A DNA stretch of 64,000 nucleotides, taken from the NCBI GenBank assembly GCA_937928735.1, contig CALFVF010000012.1, forward strand, positions 1 to 64,000, in the 5' to 3' direction. Below are positions 53,729 through 62,622 of the stretch, piece by piece (position 1 is the stretch's first letter; the number at the start of each line of letters is the position of its first letter). The stretch comes from an uncultured Verrucomicrobiales bacterium (GTDB lineage: Bacteria > Verrucomicrobiota > Verrucomicrobiia > Verrucomicrobiales > Akkermansiaceae). The notes beneath the pieces were generated by a model. The model had not been told where the DNA came from. It worked only from the letters and a program-made list of their open reading frames with translations, and searched no databases. Both the position numbers and the translations under genes were made by a program.

Positions 53729-54484
53729 ATGATACCCCGCTCCTTCCTTACTCTTTCTACAGCCATTGGCGCCTTGGCGATATTGTGGTCATGCGCGAAG
53801 CAGACCACTTCGACAAACTCCACTGAGCAGACCCTATACCCTGTGAGTCATTCTAAAACTAAGCCACAGGCCAGCTATTCGAGTCTAAAGCAGCTCTACA
53901 GAGAGGTCAATGTCCAGCGTGACTACATCCCCAAGGGAGTGCATGGCAGAAAGGAAAAGAGGAAGCTAAGACCCATGTTTATCACCATACATTCGACACA
54001 GAATTTTGCACAAGGAGCAGATGCATGGAGACACTCACTGGCGCTAAAAAATGGCAAACTCCGCGCACACAAGAGCAAACGCGGAAATCGGATTGGTTAT
54101 CTAACATGGCACTTTAGTGTAGACGAGAGTGTTGTTGTACAGCACCTGCCTACAGATGAGCAGGGAGAGCACGCCGACTTCGATGGGCCAGGGAATAACT
54201 TCAGCCTGGCGATCGAGATGTGCGAGCACAAAGGCAATGACCTGCTAGCAACCATTGAGCGAACAGCGAAACTCACAGCCTACCTCATGCACAAGCATGA
54301 TATAGCGCTGGATAAAGTCGTTCCACACTACCACTGGCCAAGAGTCGGCCTAAAGACACCACATAAAAACTGCCCCCACTTCCTGCTCGATAACGGCCGC
54401 CCAGGGCGGAAGTGGCAAATTTTCTTGAGAATGGTCAACAAGCACTACCAGTCGGTGGGGCAGCAGAGTCCCTCTGTGGTGTAG
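53729..54484 (+). CDS. N-acetylmuramoyl-L-alanine amidase lipoprotein
   Basis: The 251-residue protein has a lipoprotein signal (LAILWSC, Cys22) and an amidase_2/PGRP domain that cleaves the glycan-peptide bond of peptidoglycan. Zinc ligands appear as ITIHST (first His), HYHWPRVGLKTPHKNCP (second His and the catalytic Lys/Thr region), with HADFDGPGNNFSLAIEM between. Unlike AmpD it should be outer-membrane anchored. It is divergent from the LysM gene. Confidence 0.9.
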   Translation: MIPRSFLTLSTAIGALAILWSCAKQTTSTNSTEQTLYPVSHSKTKPQASYSSLKQLYREVNVQRDYIPKGVHGRKEKRKLRPMFITIHSTQNFAQGADAWRHSLALKNGKLRAHKSKRGNRIGYLTWHFSVDESVVVQHLPTDEQGEHADFDGPGNNFSLAIEMCEHKGNDLLATIERTAKLTAYLMHKHDIALDKVVPHYHWPRVGLKTPHKNCPHFLLDNGRPGRKWQIFLRMVNKHYQSVGQQSPSVV

Positions 54485-54552
54485 TTTATAAGGCTAGGCA
54501 CGTAGACCCTGAATTACTTTCGTGTGAGAAAGTGAGTTCTCTGGTTTGTGTG

Positions 54553-54945
54553 CTAATTGTGAGAGCTCAACCGATGGTAAATTCTGTGTATCCCGATACA
54601 AATAAGAAGGGACGTTGCTGGAATGGTAATGGCTATGTATACTCCAGTTATAACAAAAGGAAATGATATGCTACAAATTGACAAAAATATACACCAGATA
54701 GTAGTTATACTGAAATTATCATTTGATGAGAAAATGAGCCTAAGAATGTTAATGATGATGCTAGTGATAGAAGTGAGGATGAGGCAAGTGAAACACATGC
54801 CAGCCTTGCTAAGGTAGATTACACTGAAATCAAATAATCCTCTAGTTTTGTATTCGTAATTATTTAAGTCTAAAATAATGAACAGAATATAGCTAATGAT
54901 TATCGGAAATATTGTAATTAGAATCGATTTTATATCAAATGACAT
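54553..54945 (-). CDS. AT-rich small multipass membrane protein
   Basis: The 130-residue protein has three or four hydrophobic helices (about 8-26, 48-70, 84-104, 105-122) and is rich in Ile and Ser. The codon use is far richer in A and T than the neighbours (ATA, AAT, TTA), which suggests recent acquisition. No family is recognised. A reading frame on the opposite strand over part of this interval is less protein-like. Confidence 0.5.
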   Translation of the reverse strand: MSFDIKSILITIFPIIISYILFIILDLNNYEYKTRGLFDFSVIYLSKAGMCFTCLILTSITSIIINILRLIFSSNDNFSITTIWCIFLSICSISFPFVITGVYIAITIPATSLLICIGIHRIYHRLSSHN

Positions 54946-55029
54946 CGTTTTAGGTCATAGTTTTTCGAAGATATCCCAGAGAACGACGCAAATATAAAAT
55001 GCCACGACACATGGAGCCTCAGAGAGTCC

Positions 55030-55437
55030 TTAGTCTTTAATCATAGCTGGTGGCTCGGCAGGTAAAGTCTTGGTTTTTAAGCTTAATTTACTAATGATTC
55101 TAGCCTGATAGAAGATGCAGGCTATCAGTAATAGAGGTGCGAGGAATATTAATGTACCTGCGATTTCAGACATCGCAAAGCTGCCCGTCTCTTCATCCGG
55201 AAACTTTCGATCGTGGGATGTGTAGCTGATAGATTGATCTTTTAACGAGCTAATCAAGAGATCGTTTTTACTCGCCTCATAAGGAATATCTACAGAGCGA
55301 AGTTCACCTGCAGACGTGTAATACGTAAAGTCGATAGATCCATAACTATAGAGATCGACTTTTGAAATGTTTTGCGATTTCAAGTCGTTTACGAAAGTGC
55401 CATAAGTGACTTTTGAGGGAGGTGAACTTTTAGCCAT
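55030..55437 (-). CDS. Stand-alone FtsH periplasmic-type domain with C-terminal membrane helix
   Basis: The 135-residue protein begins with a segment resembling the FtsH extracellular domain: VTYGTFVNDLKSQNISKVDLY, a beta-strand pair, ELRSVDIPYEASKNDLLISSLKDQSISY. A transmembrane helix follows (about 95-113, TLIFLAPLLLIACIFYQA) and a short basic tail. In FtsH the same order leads into the AAA domain, but here the chain stops 20 residues after the helix. It has no N-terminal helix, so how the domain reaches the periplasm is unclear. It could modulate FtsH. It is distinct from the full ftsH at 34410. Confidence 0.65.
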   Translation of the reverse strand: MAKSSPPSKVTYGTFVNDLKSQNISKVDLYSYGSIDFTYYTSAGELRSVDIPYEASKNDLLISSLKDQSISYTSHDRKFPDEETGSFAMSEIAGTLIFLAPLLLIACIFYQARIISKLSLKTKTLPAEPPAMIKD

Positions 55438-55464
55438 AGATAAGAAAATTTAGTGTTTATGTAA

Positions 55465-55908
55465 CTAGGTTACAATCTCTTCAACAAGCAGCCTATGACT
55501 CAGTAGCTGAGCTTTTAGATCATCGACTTGCTCGGTCGTGTAGGCGAGTTTTTCGCTGTGTCCCCAGACAGGGGCTGGCCATACGGGATCGTTTGGAGAC
55601 CGGCCGATCACGTGAATGTGCAGCTGACTCACTATATTTCCAATCTGGCCGATGTTTATCTTTGGCTGATTGAGAGTGGTTTCTAGAAACTGAGAGAGCA
55701 GGTCGACAAAGGAGAGTGCTTCTTCACGCAGATCAGCTGGTAGGTGGTGGAGCTCTTCCTTCTCAGTTTCTGGCACAATGAGAAACCACGGGTAATGCGC
55801 ATTGTCCTTGAGGAGCAGATGCAGGCGGCCGACTTTACCTAAATAATGGGCACTACGTAGGAGGTCTTTGGAAGGTAGGAGGTCTTTGGAAGGCTCAAAG
55901 TCTTGCAT
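55465..55908 (-). CDS. HIT-family (histidine triad) hydrolase
   Basis: The 147-residue protein has the HIT active site VSQLHIHVIGR (about 88-98) and the following DPVWPAPVWG, marking a subfamily in which Gln replaces the first His of HxHxHxx. HIT proteins hydrolyse nucleotide phosphates or adenylated substrates; the substrate here is unknown. The N-terminal strand HYPWFLIVPE binds the nucleotide in relatives. The sequence LPSKDLLRS near the start contains a short duplication (PSKDLL twice). Confidence 0.88.
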   Translation of the reverse strand: MQDFEPSKDLLPSKDLLRSAHYLGKVGRLHLLLKDNAHYPWFLIVPETEKEELHHLPADLREEALSFVDLLSQFLETTLNQPKINIGQIGNIVSQLHIHVIGRSPNDPVWPAPVWGHSEKLAYTTEQVDDLKAQLLSHRLLVEEIVT

Positions 55909-55947
55909 GATAGGGTAGGTGGAGATAGAAGCTTGTCCTACTCGTCC

Positions 55948-56388
55948 TTAAGGTACTCTGAACTTGTGATCAGGGTTATTGTCATGCGGGTCTCTCACAA
56001 GGATACCACGGCTGAGGCCTGTGACATCGACTTTATTACCTGTGTAGGGATTCAGCACGAAGCCTTTTTGACCAGGAATCGCCTTGGCAAAAGGATAAGT
56101 CGGCTTCGCTTGGGAGGCTGGGCTACTTGAAGACTGTGGTTTGTTATTGAGAGAATTGAGTCTATCAGGTGTAGGGGGTTTTGGCACGCTTGTGTTGCTT
56201 GAGGGTCGCGTTGTTGGCGCGGGGACTTCTGTGGGTCGGGTAGTAATACCTGGGGTTGTGGGTGTGCCTTGGGAGTTATGTGCCGCTGGGTTCGCGTATG
56301 GATTATAGCCACCAGCAGGCGCGTAAGTGAATGGGTAGCAGGCGGTGAGTAGCAGGCTAAGTGGGAATAGTAGAACTAGATGTTTCAT
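55948..56388 (-). CDS. Proline-rich lipoprotein
   Basis: ATG 56388 gives 146 residues with a lipoprotein signal (LVLLFPLSLLLTAC, Cys near 17). The mature part is rich in Pro, Ser, Thr and Asn to about residue 105, then ends in a conserved-looking segment, KGFVLNPYTGNKVDVTGLSRGILVRDP. That tail resembles a motif of verrucomicrobial and planctomycete secreted proteins (NPYTGN), but I cannot name the family. Confidence 0.7.
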   Translation of the reverse strand: MKHLVLLFPLSLLLTACYPFTYAPAGGYNPYANPAAHNSQGTPTTPGITTRPTEVPAPTTRPSSNTSVPKPPTPDRLNSLNNKPQSSSSPASQAKPTYPFAKAIPGQKGFVLNPYTGNKVDVTGLSRGILVRDPHDNNPDHKFRVP

Positions 56389-56461
56389 AGAAAAAGCAAT
56401 GGAATGCCAGATTTTTAGCACTTTATGGATGACTTGTCAAATGGCGTGTCAGTTTTAGCGA

Positions 56462-58033
56462 TTAACTTGGAAGCTCGATTCTAGGGAAAATGGGTTTTGG
56501 CTTGGCGACTTCGTGCCCTATGGGGAGAACGCCCCACTTGAGTTCACTGAGCTTTAGCTCGGAGAGTTCTGGTGCTTTGAGTTGTGCCTGGATCCGCTCA
56601 CAGGCGTGAGGAATCACGGGGCGCAGTAGGACACTAGCGAGGGCGACGACTTCGACCATATGGGCAAGTACTGCATTGAGTTCCTCTGTCTTTGTTTCGT
56701 CCTTGGCAATTTCCCAAGGCTTGTGCTCTTCCGCGAAGATATTGGCTCTGGTGATGAACTCGATCACAGCTGTGAGAGCTTGAGAGATTTCGTACTGATC
56801 CATTGCAGTCTGGTACTGCTCCAGAGTCTTGGCGAAGCTCTCGCGCAGTGTCTGACACGAGGCGTCATCATAGCTAGAACTCACAGTCACTCCTGCACTG
56901 TAGCGCTTGGTCATATTGAGTGCGCGGTTACAGAGATTTCCCAAGTTATTGGCCAATTCTGTGTTAAAGAGCATAACGAGGCGCTCCGGTTCATAGTTTG
57001 AGTCTTTCCCAGTGTGGATGTCGCGCACGAGGTAGTAGCGTACAGCATCTTGGCCAAAGATTTCCACCAAATGGATGGGATCCATGAGAGCGGCCTCTTC
57101 CTTGGTCATTTCACTCTTAGAGACCTTGCCTCCCTTTTTGTTCCACCAGCCATGCACCAGCAAAGAGGGGATTTGGGCGTCATCAAAGCCCATCGCGTGG
57201 AGCATGATTGGCCAATAAATAGAGTGAGAGGGAACGAGAATGTCTTTACCAATAACATGGAGATTCGCCGGCCAGAGGGAATCGAAGTCGGGGAGTTCAC
57301 TACTAGGATCTTTCTGGTAGCCTGCAAAAGAGATGTAGTTAATGAGAGCATCAAACCACACAAAGGTGACGAAGTCTGTGTCAAATGGCAGCTCGATCCC
57401 CCAGCGCAAGCGCTCCTTAGGGCGTGAGATACAGAGATCATTTCCCTCGCTGCGCTCAATGGCATTGAGCACATCCGCGCGGCGGAAATGCGGAAGAACG
57501 AAGTCTTTGTGCGATTCGACAAATTCGCGCAACCAAGACACGTGCTCACTGAGGCGGAAGTAGTAGTTTTCTTCATCCCGCTCTTCGACGACTCCCCACT
57601 CAGGGCCGAATTCACCATCTTCATTGCGCTCCTTGTCAGTAAGAAACTGCTCTTGGCGGATCGAGTAAAAACCTTTGTATTGCTTTTTGTAGATCTGCCC
57701 TTGCTCAAAGAGGGTGTTGAGGATTTGCTGGACGCAGCTCTTGTGCAGAGGGTTTGTGGTTTCCGCCCAGCTGTCATAGGAGAGACCGAGTTTCTCCCAA
57801 GCTTGGGAGAAGCCCTTTGTGACGCGGCGCACATAGGTGTTAGGGTTCACACCTTCGGCCTCAGCGGTTTGCTGGACTTTCTGGCCATGCTGGTCGACTC
57901 CCGTGAGGAAGTGGGAGTCATTGCCCTTGAGCTTCTGATATCTGTGGATGACATCAGCGAGTACCTTTTCGTAGGCATGGCCAATGTGCGGGGTGCCATT
58001 GGTGTAATCGATAGCTGTGGTGATATAGAACAT
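56462..58033 (-). CDS. metG: Methionyl-tRNA synthetase
   Basis: MetRS charges tRNA-Met. The 523-residue class I synthetase has HIGH as TPHIGHAYEKV (residues 15-25) and KMSKS as GKVSKS (near 305). It has the anticodon-binding helical domain but no C-terminal tRNA-binding EMAP-like extension. In the connecting peptide no CxxC zinc knuckle is seen, so it belongs to the zinc-less short type. It follows the TPR gene on the same strand. Confidence 0.97.
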   Translation of the reverse strand: MFYITTAIDYTNGTPHIGHAYEKVLADVIHRYQKLKGNDSHFLTGVDQHGQKVQQTAEAEGVNPNTYVRRVTKGFSQAWEKLGLSYDSWAETTNPLHKSCVQQILNTLFEQGQIYKKQYKGFYSIRQEQFLTDKERNEDGEFGPEWGVVEERDEENYYFRLSEHVSWLREFVESHKDFVLPHFRRADVLNAIERSEGNDLCISRPKERLRWGIELPFDTDFVTFVWFDALINYISFAGYQKDPSSELPDFDSLWPANLHVIGKDILVPSHSIYWPIMLHAMGFDDAQIPSLLVHGWWNKKGGKVSKSEMTKEEAALMDPIHLVEIFGQDAVRYYLVRDIHTGKDSNYEPERLVMLFNTELANNLGNLCNRALNMTKRYSAGVTVSSSYDDASCQTLRESFAKTLEQYQTAMDQYEISQALTAVIEFITRANIFAEEHKPWEIAKDETKTEELNAVLAHMVEVVALASVLLRPVIPHACERIQAQLKAPELSELKLSELKWGVLPIGHEVAKPKPIFPRIELPS

Positions 58034-58113
58034 AGGAAAATAGTTAGAGAAAAGATATGGCAGAAAATGGAGTCGGTAAGAGCCTTTAGGGCACTATGAA
58101 TTGGACAACAAGA

Positions 58114-58449
58114 TTATGATTTGAGGACTTTACCACCTAGGCCGAGGATAGTGGCGTTTTGTTTGGCCTCTTCTGCCTCGGGGATTTGGCCATTGGCCAC
58201 ATACATCTGAGAGAGGGCTGTCCACGCTAGTAGGTCATTAGGCTCAAGTGTGACAGCCTGGAGGCCACAGCCGATAGCTTCTTTGAGCTGGTCAGTTTTC
58301 ATCAAAACCATACCAAGTGCCTGCCAGCCATCAAAGAAAGCAGGGTCGAGTTCGACACAACGGCGATAGCCAGTAATAGCTGCTTCCAGCTCGCCAATAG
58401 CTAAGTCACCGTTGGCTTGGTCAAAAAGGTCGTCGCGTTGAGTATTCAT
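58114..58449 (-). CDS. TPR-repeat protein
   Basis: The 111-residue protein consists of about three tetratricopeptide repeats: AITGYRRCVELDPAFFDGW, ALGMVLMKTDQLKEAIGCG and LLAWTALSQMYVANGQIPEAEE. It has no signal peptide. Such small TPR proteins serve as protein-binding scaffolds. It lies between the PpiD-like gene and metG on the same strand and may be co-transcribed with metG (80 bp gap). Confidence 0.85.
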   Translation of the reverse strand: MNTQRDDLFDQANGDLAIGELEAAITGYRRCVELDPAFFDGWQALGMVLMKTDQLKEAIGCGLQAVTLEPNDLLAWTALSQMYVANGQIPEAEEAKQNATILGLGGKVLKS

Positions 58450-58459
58450 AGACGTAGTA

Positions 58460-58486
58460 AAGCCCGCTCGTGCAATAAGCGGGCTT
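58460..58486 (-). terminator. Hairpin between ppiD-like and TPR genes
   Basis: A perfect 9-bp stem AAGCCCGCT/AGCGGGCTT with a 9-base loop lies 40 bp after the PpiD-like stop and 10 bp before the TPR start. Only a three-base T tail follows on the minus strand. It may be a weak terminator or a translation-control hairpin for the TPR gene. Confidence 0.5.
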
Positions 58487-58525
58487 CGTGATCAAATAGA
58501 GATCAAAGTTATGGTGAAAATGCCT

Positions 58526-60157
58526 TTATGGCTGACCGGGCAGAGTCTTATCTGCGGCTAAATATTGGTTTCTGAGCCAGACTTGGAAGATCTGAGCACT
58601 GAGGTTATTATTGTATCCGACGAGTTGCCCGTTGGCATGTATTTCCGGCTGGGCGTTTTTCTCGAGTGTGCGCTTTGTGAGCTGAGCAATAACGGCTGTC
58701 TGCCCACCATTAGTTAATGTGACGTCTGTGACTTCACCTGTCTTCACCGCTAGGCAGGCTTCGTGGAGCTCTGGCTGGTCAGGCACTCTCTGTGGACCAA
58801 ATTGCTGCATCTGTGGTAAACTGATTGTTTGATAGGCTTGGAATGGGCCAGTGGTTGTCACTGTGAGTTCGAGTTTATCTGCGACTGCCTGGAAGTCTGC
58901 ACCTTCAGCAGTGAGCTTTTCGTGGACTTCCTGAGCTGCTGCGAGAAGCGCTTCATCGATGAGTTTCTCAGTCACCGCCTTTGTGGCTTCTTCCTTCGCT
59001 TCCTCGTAAGTTTTCTTTCTGGGTTCGACAATCTCCTCGACCTTCATGACGAAGTAGCCGTCCGGGGCGACAGGGTAGTAATCACTGAGTGCTTGGAGGC
59101 CTTCTCCAAATTCTTTGCCAGCGATATCATCAAAGATAAAGCCCTCTGGGCGTCCTGTGGAGCGGTGGCGTTTCTGGGGATTCCCGATAGCGGCACGTAG
59201 GGCTGACTCGTCGAGTAATTCTGTCTGGATGATTTTAATGTCTTTCCAGCCGTCTTCTGCTGAGTTTTCTAGGAATTCAGCACCTTCGGTTTCTTCGATT
59301 TTATTGGTAAATTCAGTGAACTGGACTTTGAGGAGATTCACATTGGATTCGTGAAGAGCATTAATAGCTACGAGTTCTTTTTGGTGAATCTCACGCAGTC
59401 TTGTTTTTTCTTCTTCACTAATGTCTCCACTGAGATCTGGTGCAGGAGGTGCTGGTGGTCTCGGAGAGGTGGAGAGGACGTAGGAGACGCGGAGTTTTCT
59501 CTCTGTCATGTAGCCCTCCTGATTCTCTTCCCAGAATTCTTTGATTTGTTCCTCAGTGGGTGTGACGCCCTCGATGTAGTCGGCACGTTTCCACTCGATA
59601 GTACTTGCTGTGAAGGATTGCTCTCCTGCGTTCATAGTCGCAAGGCTCTGCTCTCTAGGCATGATGAGGCTGCCAGAAATCACTTCTTTGATCTTATCGT
59701 GGAGTAAGAGGTCTCCTATGAGGCTGCGGAAGTCTGCTTCTGTCATCGCTCCTGGGAGATTTTTGACAAATTCTTCGTAGCGGCTCGAATCAAAGCCACC
59801 TTCTTGATTCGCAAAGAATCGGTGCTTATGGATGAATTCTGTGATTTCTGCGTCACCAGCATAGAGTCCCATTTTTTCTGCCTCAGAACGCAGGATGAGT
59901 CGATTAGCGATGAAGTCAGCAGGATTGGCAGCACCGAGACCGGTGGCGGATGCTTGGTCAGTGAAAGAATAGACGAGCTGGCGCGCGGATTCTCCTGAGC
60001 GGTAGTACTCTGTATTAGAGACACTGATGCCATTGACTGTCATGACTTTTTGGCTGCCAGCTGGCTGGACATTATTCATTGTGAGAATGAGACCTGCGGC
60101 TAGCAGGATAATGACGATGACCATGAGGCCTGTGTATTTACGAATATTTTCGAGCAT
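58526..60157 (-). CDS. PpiD/SurA-like periplasmic folding factor
   Basis: The 543-residue protein has an N-terminal anchor (11-27) and a SurA-N chaperone domain (about 40-180, with VNGISVSNTEYYR and NRLILRSEAEKMG). A parvulin-like middle region contains PDGYFVMKVEEIVEPRKKTYEEAKEEA. The order resembles PpiD, which aids outer-membrane protein folding at the inner membrane. The parvulin domain is atypical, so isomerase activity is uncertain. It is divergent from trxB, with 299 bp between that contain nothing notable. Confidence 0.85.
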   Translation of the reverse strand: MLENIRKYTGLMVIVIILLAAGLILTMNNVQPAGSQKVMTVNGISVSNTEYYRSGESARQLVYSFTDQASATGLGAANPADFIANRLILRSEAEKMGLYAGDAEITEFIHKHRFFANQEGGFDSSRYEEFVKNLPGAMTEADFRSLIGDLLLHDKIKEVISGSLIMPREQSLATMNAGEQSFTASTIEWKRADYIEGVTPTEEQIKEFWEENQEGYMTERKLRVSYVLSTSPRPPAPPAPDLSGDISEEEKTRLREIHQKELVAINALHESNVNLLKVQFTEFTNKIEETEGAEFLENSAEDGWKDIKIIQTELLDESALRAAIGNPQKRHRSTGRPEGFIFDDIAGKEFGEGLQALSDYYPVAPDGYFVMKVEEIVEPRKKTYEEAKEEATKAVTEKLIDEALLAAAQEVHEKLTAEGADFQAVADKLELTVTTTGPFQAYQTISLPQMQQFGPQRVPDQPELHEACLAVKTGEVTDVTLTNGGQTAVIAQLTKRTLEKNAQPEIHANGQLVGYNNNLSAQIFQVWLRNQYLAADKTLPGQP

Positions 60158-60456
60158 CGTTGTGGCGAGTCAGAATGAAAAGAAAGGTGAAAAGAAGGAT
60201 GAAAAGTGAGATTAAAATAGGATTCGGGGTAGATGGGTGTGCTCAGTGGTTGGTCTCACCGAGAGGATCATCATTCGCGAAGTGGTTAGTTTCTAGAGCG
60301 GAGGAAGCAGCGCATCAACCGAGAAATGCAGAAATTCACGAAAAAGTCGCCACTTTCACTATTCAAACTCTCTGGAGGTGTGATTTTGATGAACTGTCCA
60401 CTTGCTACAGAGGGTTTCTGGGGCATAATCCCGCCCAGTAAGACTCATATTGTCCT

Positions 60457-61407
60457 ATGGAAAACGTTATCATTATTGGAACAGGCCCTTCGGGGTATAC
60501 GGCAGCGATATACGCAGCACGAGCAGACCTATCACCAGTTATTCTCACCGGAGACCAACCGGGAGGCCAACTAACAACGACTACTGATGTAGAGAATTTC
60601 CCCGGTTTTCCCGACGGCGTCATGGGCCCAGAGCTTATGGCTAAAATGCAGGCGCAGGCGGAGAAGTTCGGCACTCGTGTTGAGAATGCCGTCATTGTTA
60701 CAAAGATTGAGCAGAATGAGGATAAGACCTTTCAGGTGCATTCCATCAATCAGTTCACTCAAGAGGAAAAAGTTTGGCAAAGTAAAACTGTGATCATCGC
60801 CTCAGGTGCGTCTGCACGCTACCTTGGTATTGAGGGTGAGATGGATCTCGTCAAATCAGGTGCCGGTCTCACAGCGTGTGCGACTTGTGATGGAGCCTTT
60901 TATAGAGATGTGCCAGTTTGTGTTATCGGTGGCGGCGATAGTGCCTGTGAAGAGGCAACTTTCTTAACAAAATTCGCCAGTAAGGTGTATTTGATTCACC
61001 GCAGAGATGAACTCCGTGCTTCTAAAATCATGGCTCAGCGTGCGCTAGATCATGAGAAGGTAGAAGTTGTCTGGAATAGTGGTCTCGAGGACTATGTGTT
61101 AGATGATAACAAGCGCATCCGCGCCGTGAAGCTCAAGAACACAGTGGACGGTAGCGAGAGTGAGCTAGCAGTGGAGGGTGTCTTTATGGCGATTGGCCAC
61201 ATTCCAAATACAGGTTTTGTCAATGGACTCGCTGACTTAGATGATTCTGGCTACATTCTGCAGGTGCCAGGTAAGACTGCGACTAAGACCGCAGGTCTCT
61301 TTGCGGCGGGTGATGTGGCAGACACTGTGTACCGTCAGGGTATTACTGCTGCGGGACAGGGCTGTATGGCAGCACTAGAAGCTGAGCACTATTTGGCCGC
61401 TCTCTAA
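60457..61407 (+). CDS. trxB: Thioredoxin reductase
   Basis: TrxB reduces thioredoxin with NADPH and FAD. The 316-residue protein has GTGPSGYTAAIYAARA (FAD), the redox pair C141-AT-C144 in CATCDGAFY, GGGDSACEEA (NADPH) and AAGDVADTVYRQ near the end. Length matches E. coli (321). It is also the usual electron source for selenium reduction and selenoprotein turnover, though nothing here ties it to that role. It is followed by a strong terminator. Confidence 0.97.
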   Translation: MENVIIIGTGPSGYTAAIYAARADLSPVILTGDQPGGQLTTTTDVENFPGFPDGVMGPELMAKMQAQAEKFGTRVENAVIVTKIEQNEDKTFQVHSINQFTQEEKVWQSKTVIIASGASARYLGIEGEMDLVKSGAGLTACATCDGAFYRDVPVCVIGGGDSACEEATFLTKFASKVYLIHRRDELRASKIMAQRALDHEKVEVVWNSGLEDYVLDDNKRIRAVKLKNTVDGSESELAVEGVFMAIGHIPNTGFVNGLADLDDSGYILQVPGKTATKTAGLFAAGDVADTVYRQGITAAGQGCMAALEAEHYLAAL

Positions 61408-61465
61408 GTCTAAGGGAGTTGCTCTCTGATTGAGATTAGTTAGTAAGATCTCTCTTTTTTCTATT

Positions 61466-61497
61466 AAAAACGCCACCTAGAGTTAGGTGGCGTTTTT
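61466..61497. terminator. Bidirectional terminator (trxB / moxR)
   Basis: A 14-bp perfect stem AAAAACGCCACCTA / TAGGTGGCGTTTTT with loop GAGT has a T run on the + side and As on the left that give a U run on the minus strand. It lies between the convergent trxB and MoxR genes and can serve both. Confidence 0.93.
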
Positions 61498-61619
61498 TTG
61501 AGATCAAATTCAGGCTAGTAGAGCTGGTTAACAGAGCGGGGTAATAGAACTGAATAACAGAGCAGAGCTAGAGAGATGAAAGCATTCTGCGAACCCGCTC
61601 TATTGGTAGTTTCTAGAGC

Positions 61620-62603
61620 TTAAGGTACGGCCACGCGAGAGAGGATTTTACTCACGATATGGTCGTTGGTCATATCTTCTGCCTCAGCCTCGTAGCTGAG
61701 TAGGATTCGATGTCTGAGAACATCCAGTGCTAGGTCCTTAACATCTTGTGGTGTCACAAAAGCGCGACCTTTCATGAAGGCTCGAGCTCTCGCGGCAAGT
61801 GCGAGATTGATCGTCGCCCTGGGAGAGGCTCCAGCACGAATCAAAGGGGTGAGGGAGGGGTCAGCCTTGCCGGGTGAGCGTGTGACATGGACAAGCTCGA
61901 CGATATATTCTCTCACCGCAGGGTCGATATAGATCTGGTTCACCAGTTTGCGGCATTCTCTGATTGTCTCAAGGTCAACGACTTTCTTAGTGGAGTACTT
62001 CGGAGCAGAAGTTGCCATTCTATCGAGAATCGTTAATTCTTCTGCTTTCGAGGGGTAATCCACGGTGACCTTTAGTAGGAAGCGGTCGAGCTGCGCCTCT
62101 GGGAGTTGGTAGGTGCCTTCTTGGTCAATCGGGTTTTGGGTCGCGAGGACAAGAAATGGATCTGGTAGGGGGTAGGTCTGATCACCGATGGTGACTTGCT
62201 GCTCCTGCATCGCCTCGAGTAGGGCAGATTGAACCTTGGCGGGAGCACGGTTAATCTCATCAGCAAGAATAAGGTTATTAAAAATAGGCCCTAACTTTGC
62301 CGAAAATTGGGAATCCTGGGGATTGTAGATCATGGTGCCAACCAAGTCGGCGGGGAGTAGATCTGGGGTGAACTGTAAACGGGCAAAATCAGATTCTAGA
62401 CAACCTGCAAGAGCGTTGATCGTGAGTGTTTTCGCCAAGCCAGGAACACCTTCTAGCAAAACATGGCCATTACTGAGCAAGGCGATGAGTAGACGATCAA
62501 TGAGTTCACCTTGGCCGACGACGACCTTGCTCATTTCTTGTTTGAGGGCATCTATCCAGATTGATTTTTGCTGGATCGTTGCCGATAGTTCTTCATTATT
62601 CAT
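61620..62603 (-). CDS. MoxR-family AAA ATPase
   Basis: ATG 62603 gives 327 residues; an upstream start at 62708 would overlap coaD. MoxR ATPases act as chaperones, often with VWA-domain proteins, to assemble or activate enzymes. Walker A is GVPGLAKT (near 50), Walker B ILADEINRAP, sensor 1 VLATQNP, followed by PEAQLDRF and the C-terminal lid with SPRATINLA. The VWA and DUF58 genes that usually follow are not seen here before trxB. Confidence 0.92.
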   Translation of the reverse strand: MNNEELSATIQQKSIWIDALKQEMSKVVVGQGELIDRLLIALLSNGHVLLEGVPGLAKTLTINALAGCLESDFARLQFTPDLLPADLVGTMIYNPQDSQFSAKLGPIFNNLILADEINRAPAKVQSALLEAMQEQQVTIGDQTYPLPDPFLVLATQNPIDQEGTYQLPEAQLDRFLLKVTVDYPSKAEELTILDRMATSAPKYSTKKVVDLETIRECRKLVNQIYIDPAVREYIVELVHVTRSPGKADPSLTPLIRAGASPRATINLALAARARAFMKGRAFVTPQDVKDLALDVLRHRILLSYEAEAEDMTNDHIVSKILSRVAVP

Positions 62604-62622
62604 TGTTGTTTTGGTAGCGCTA

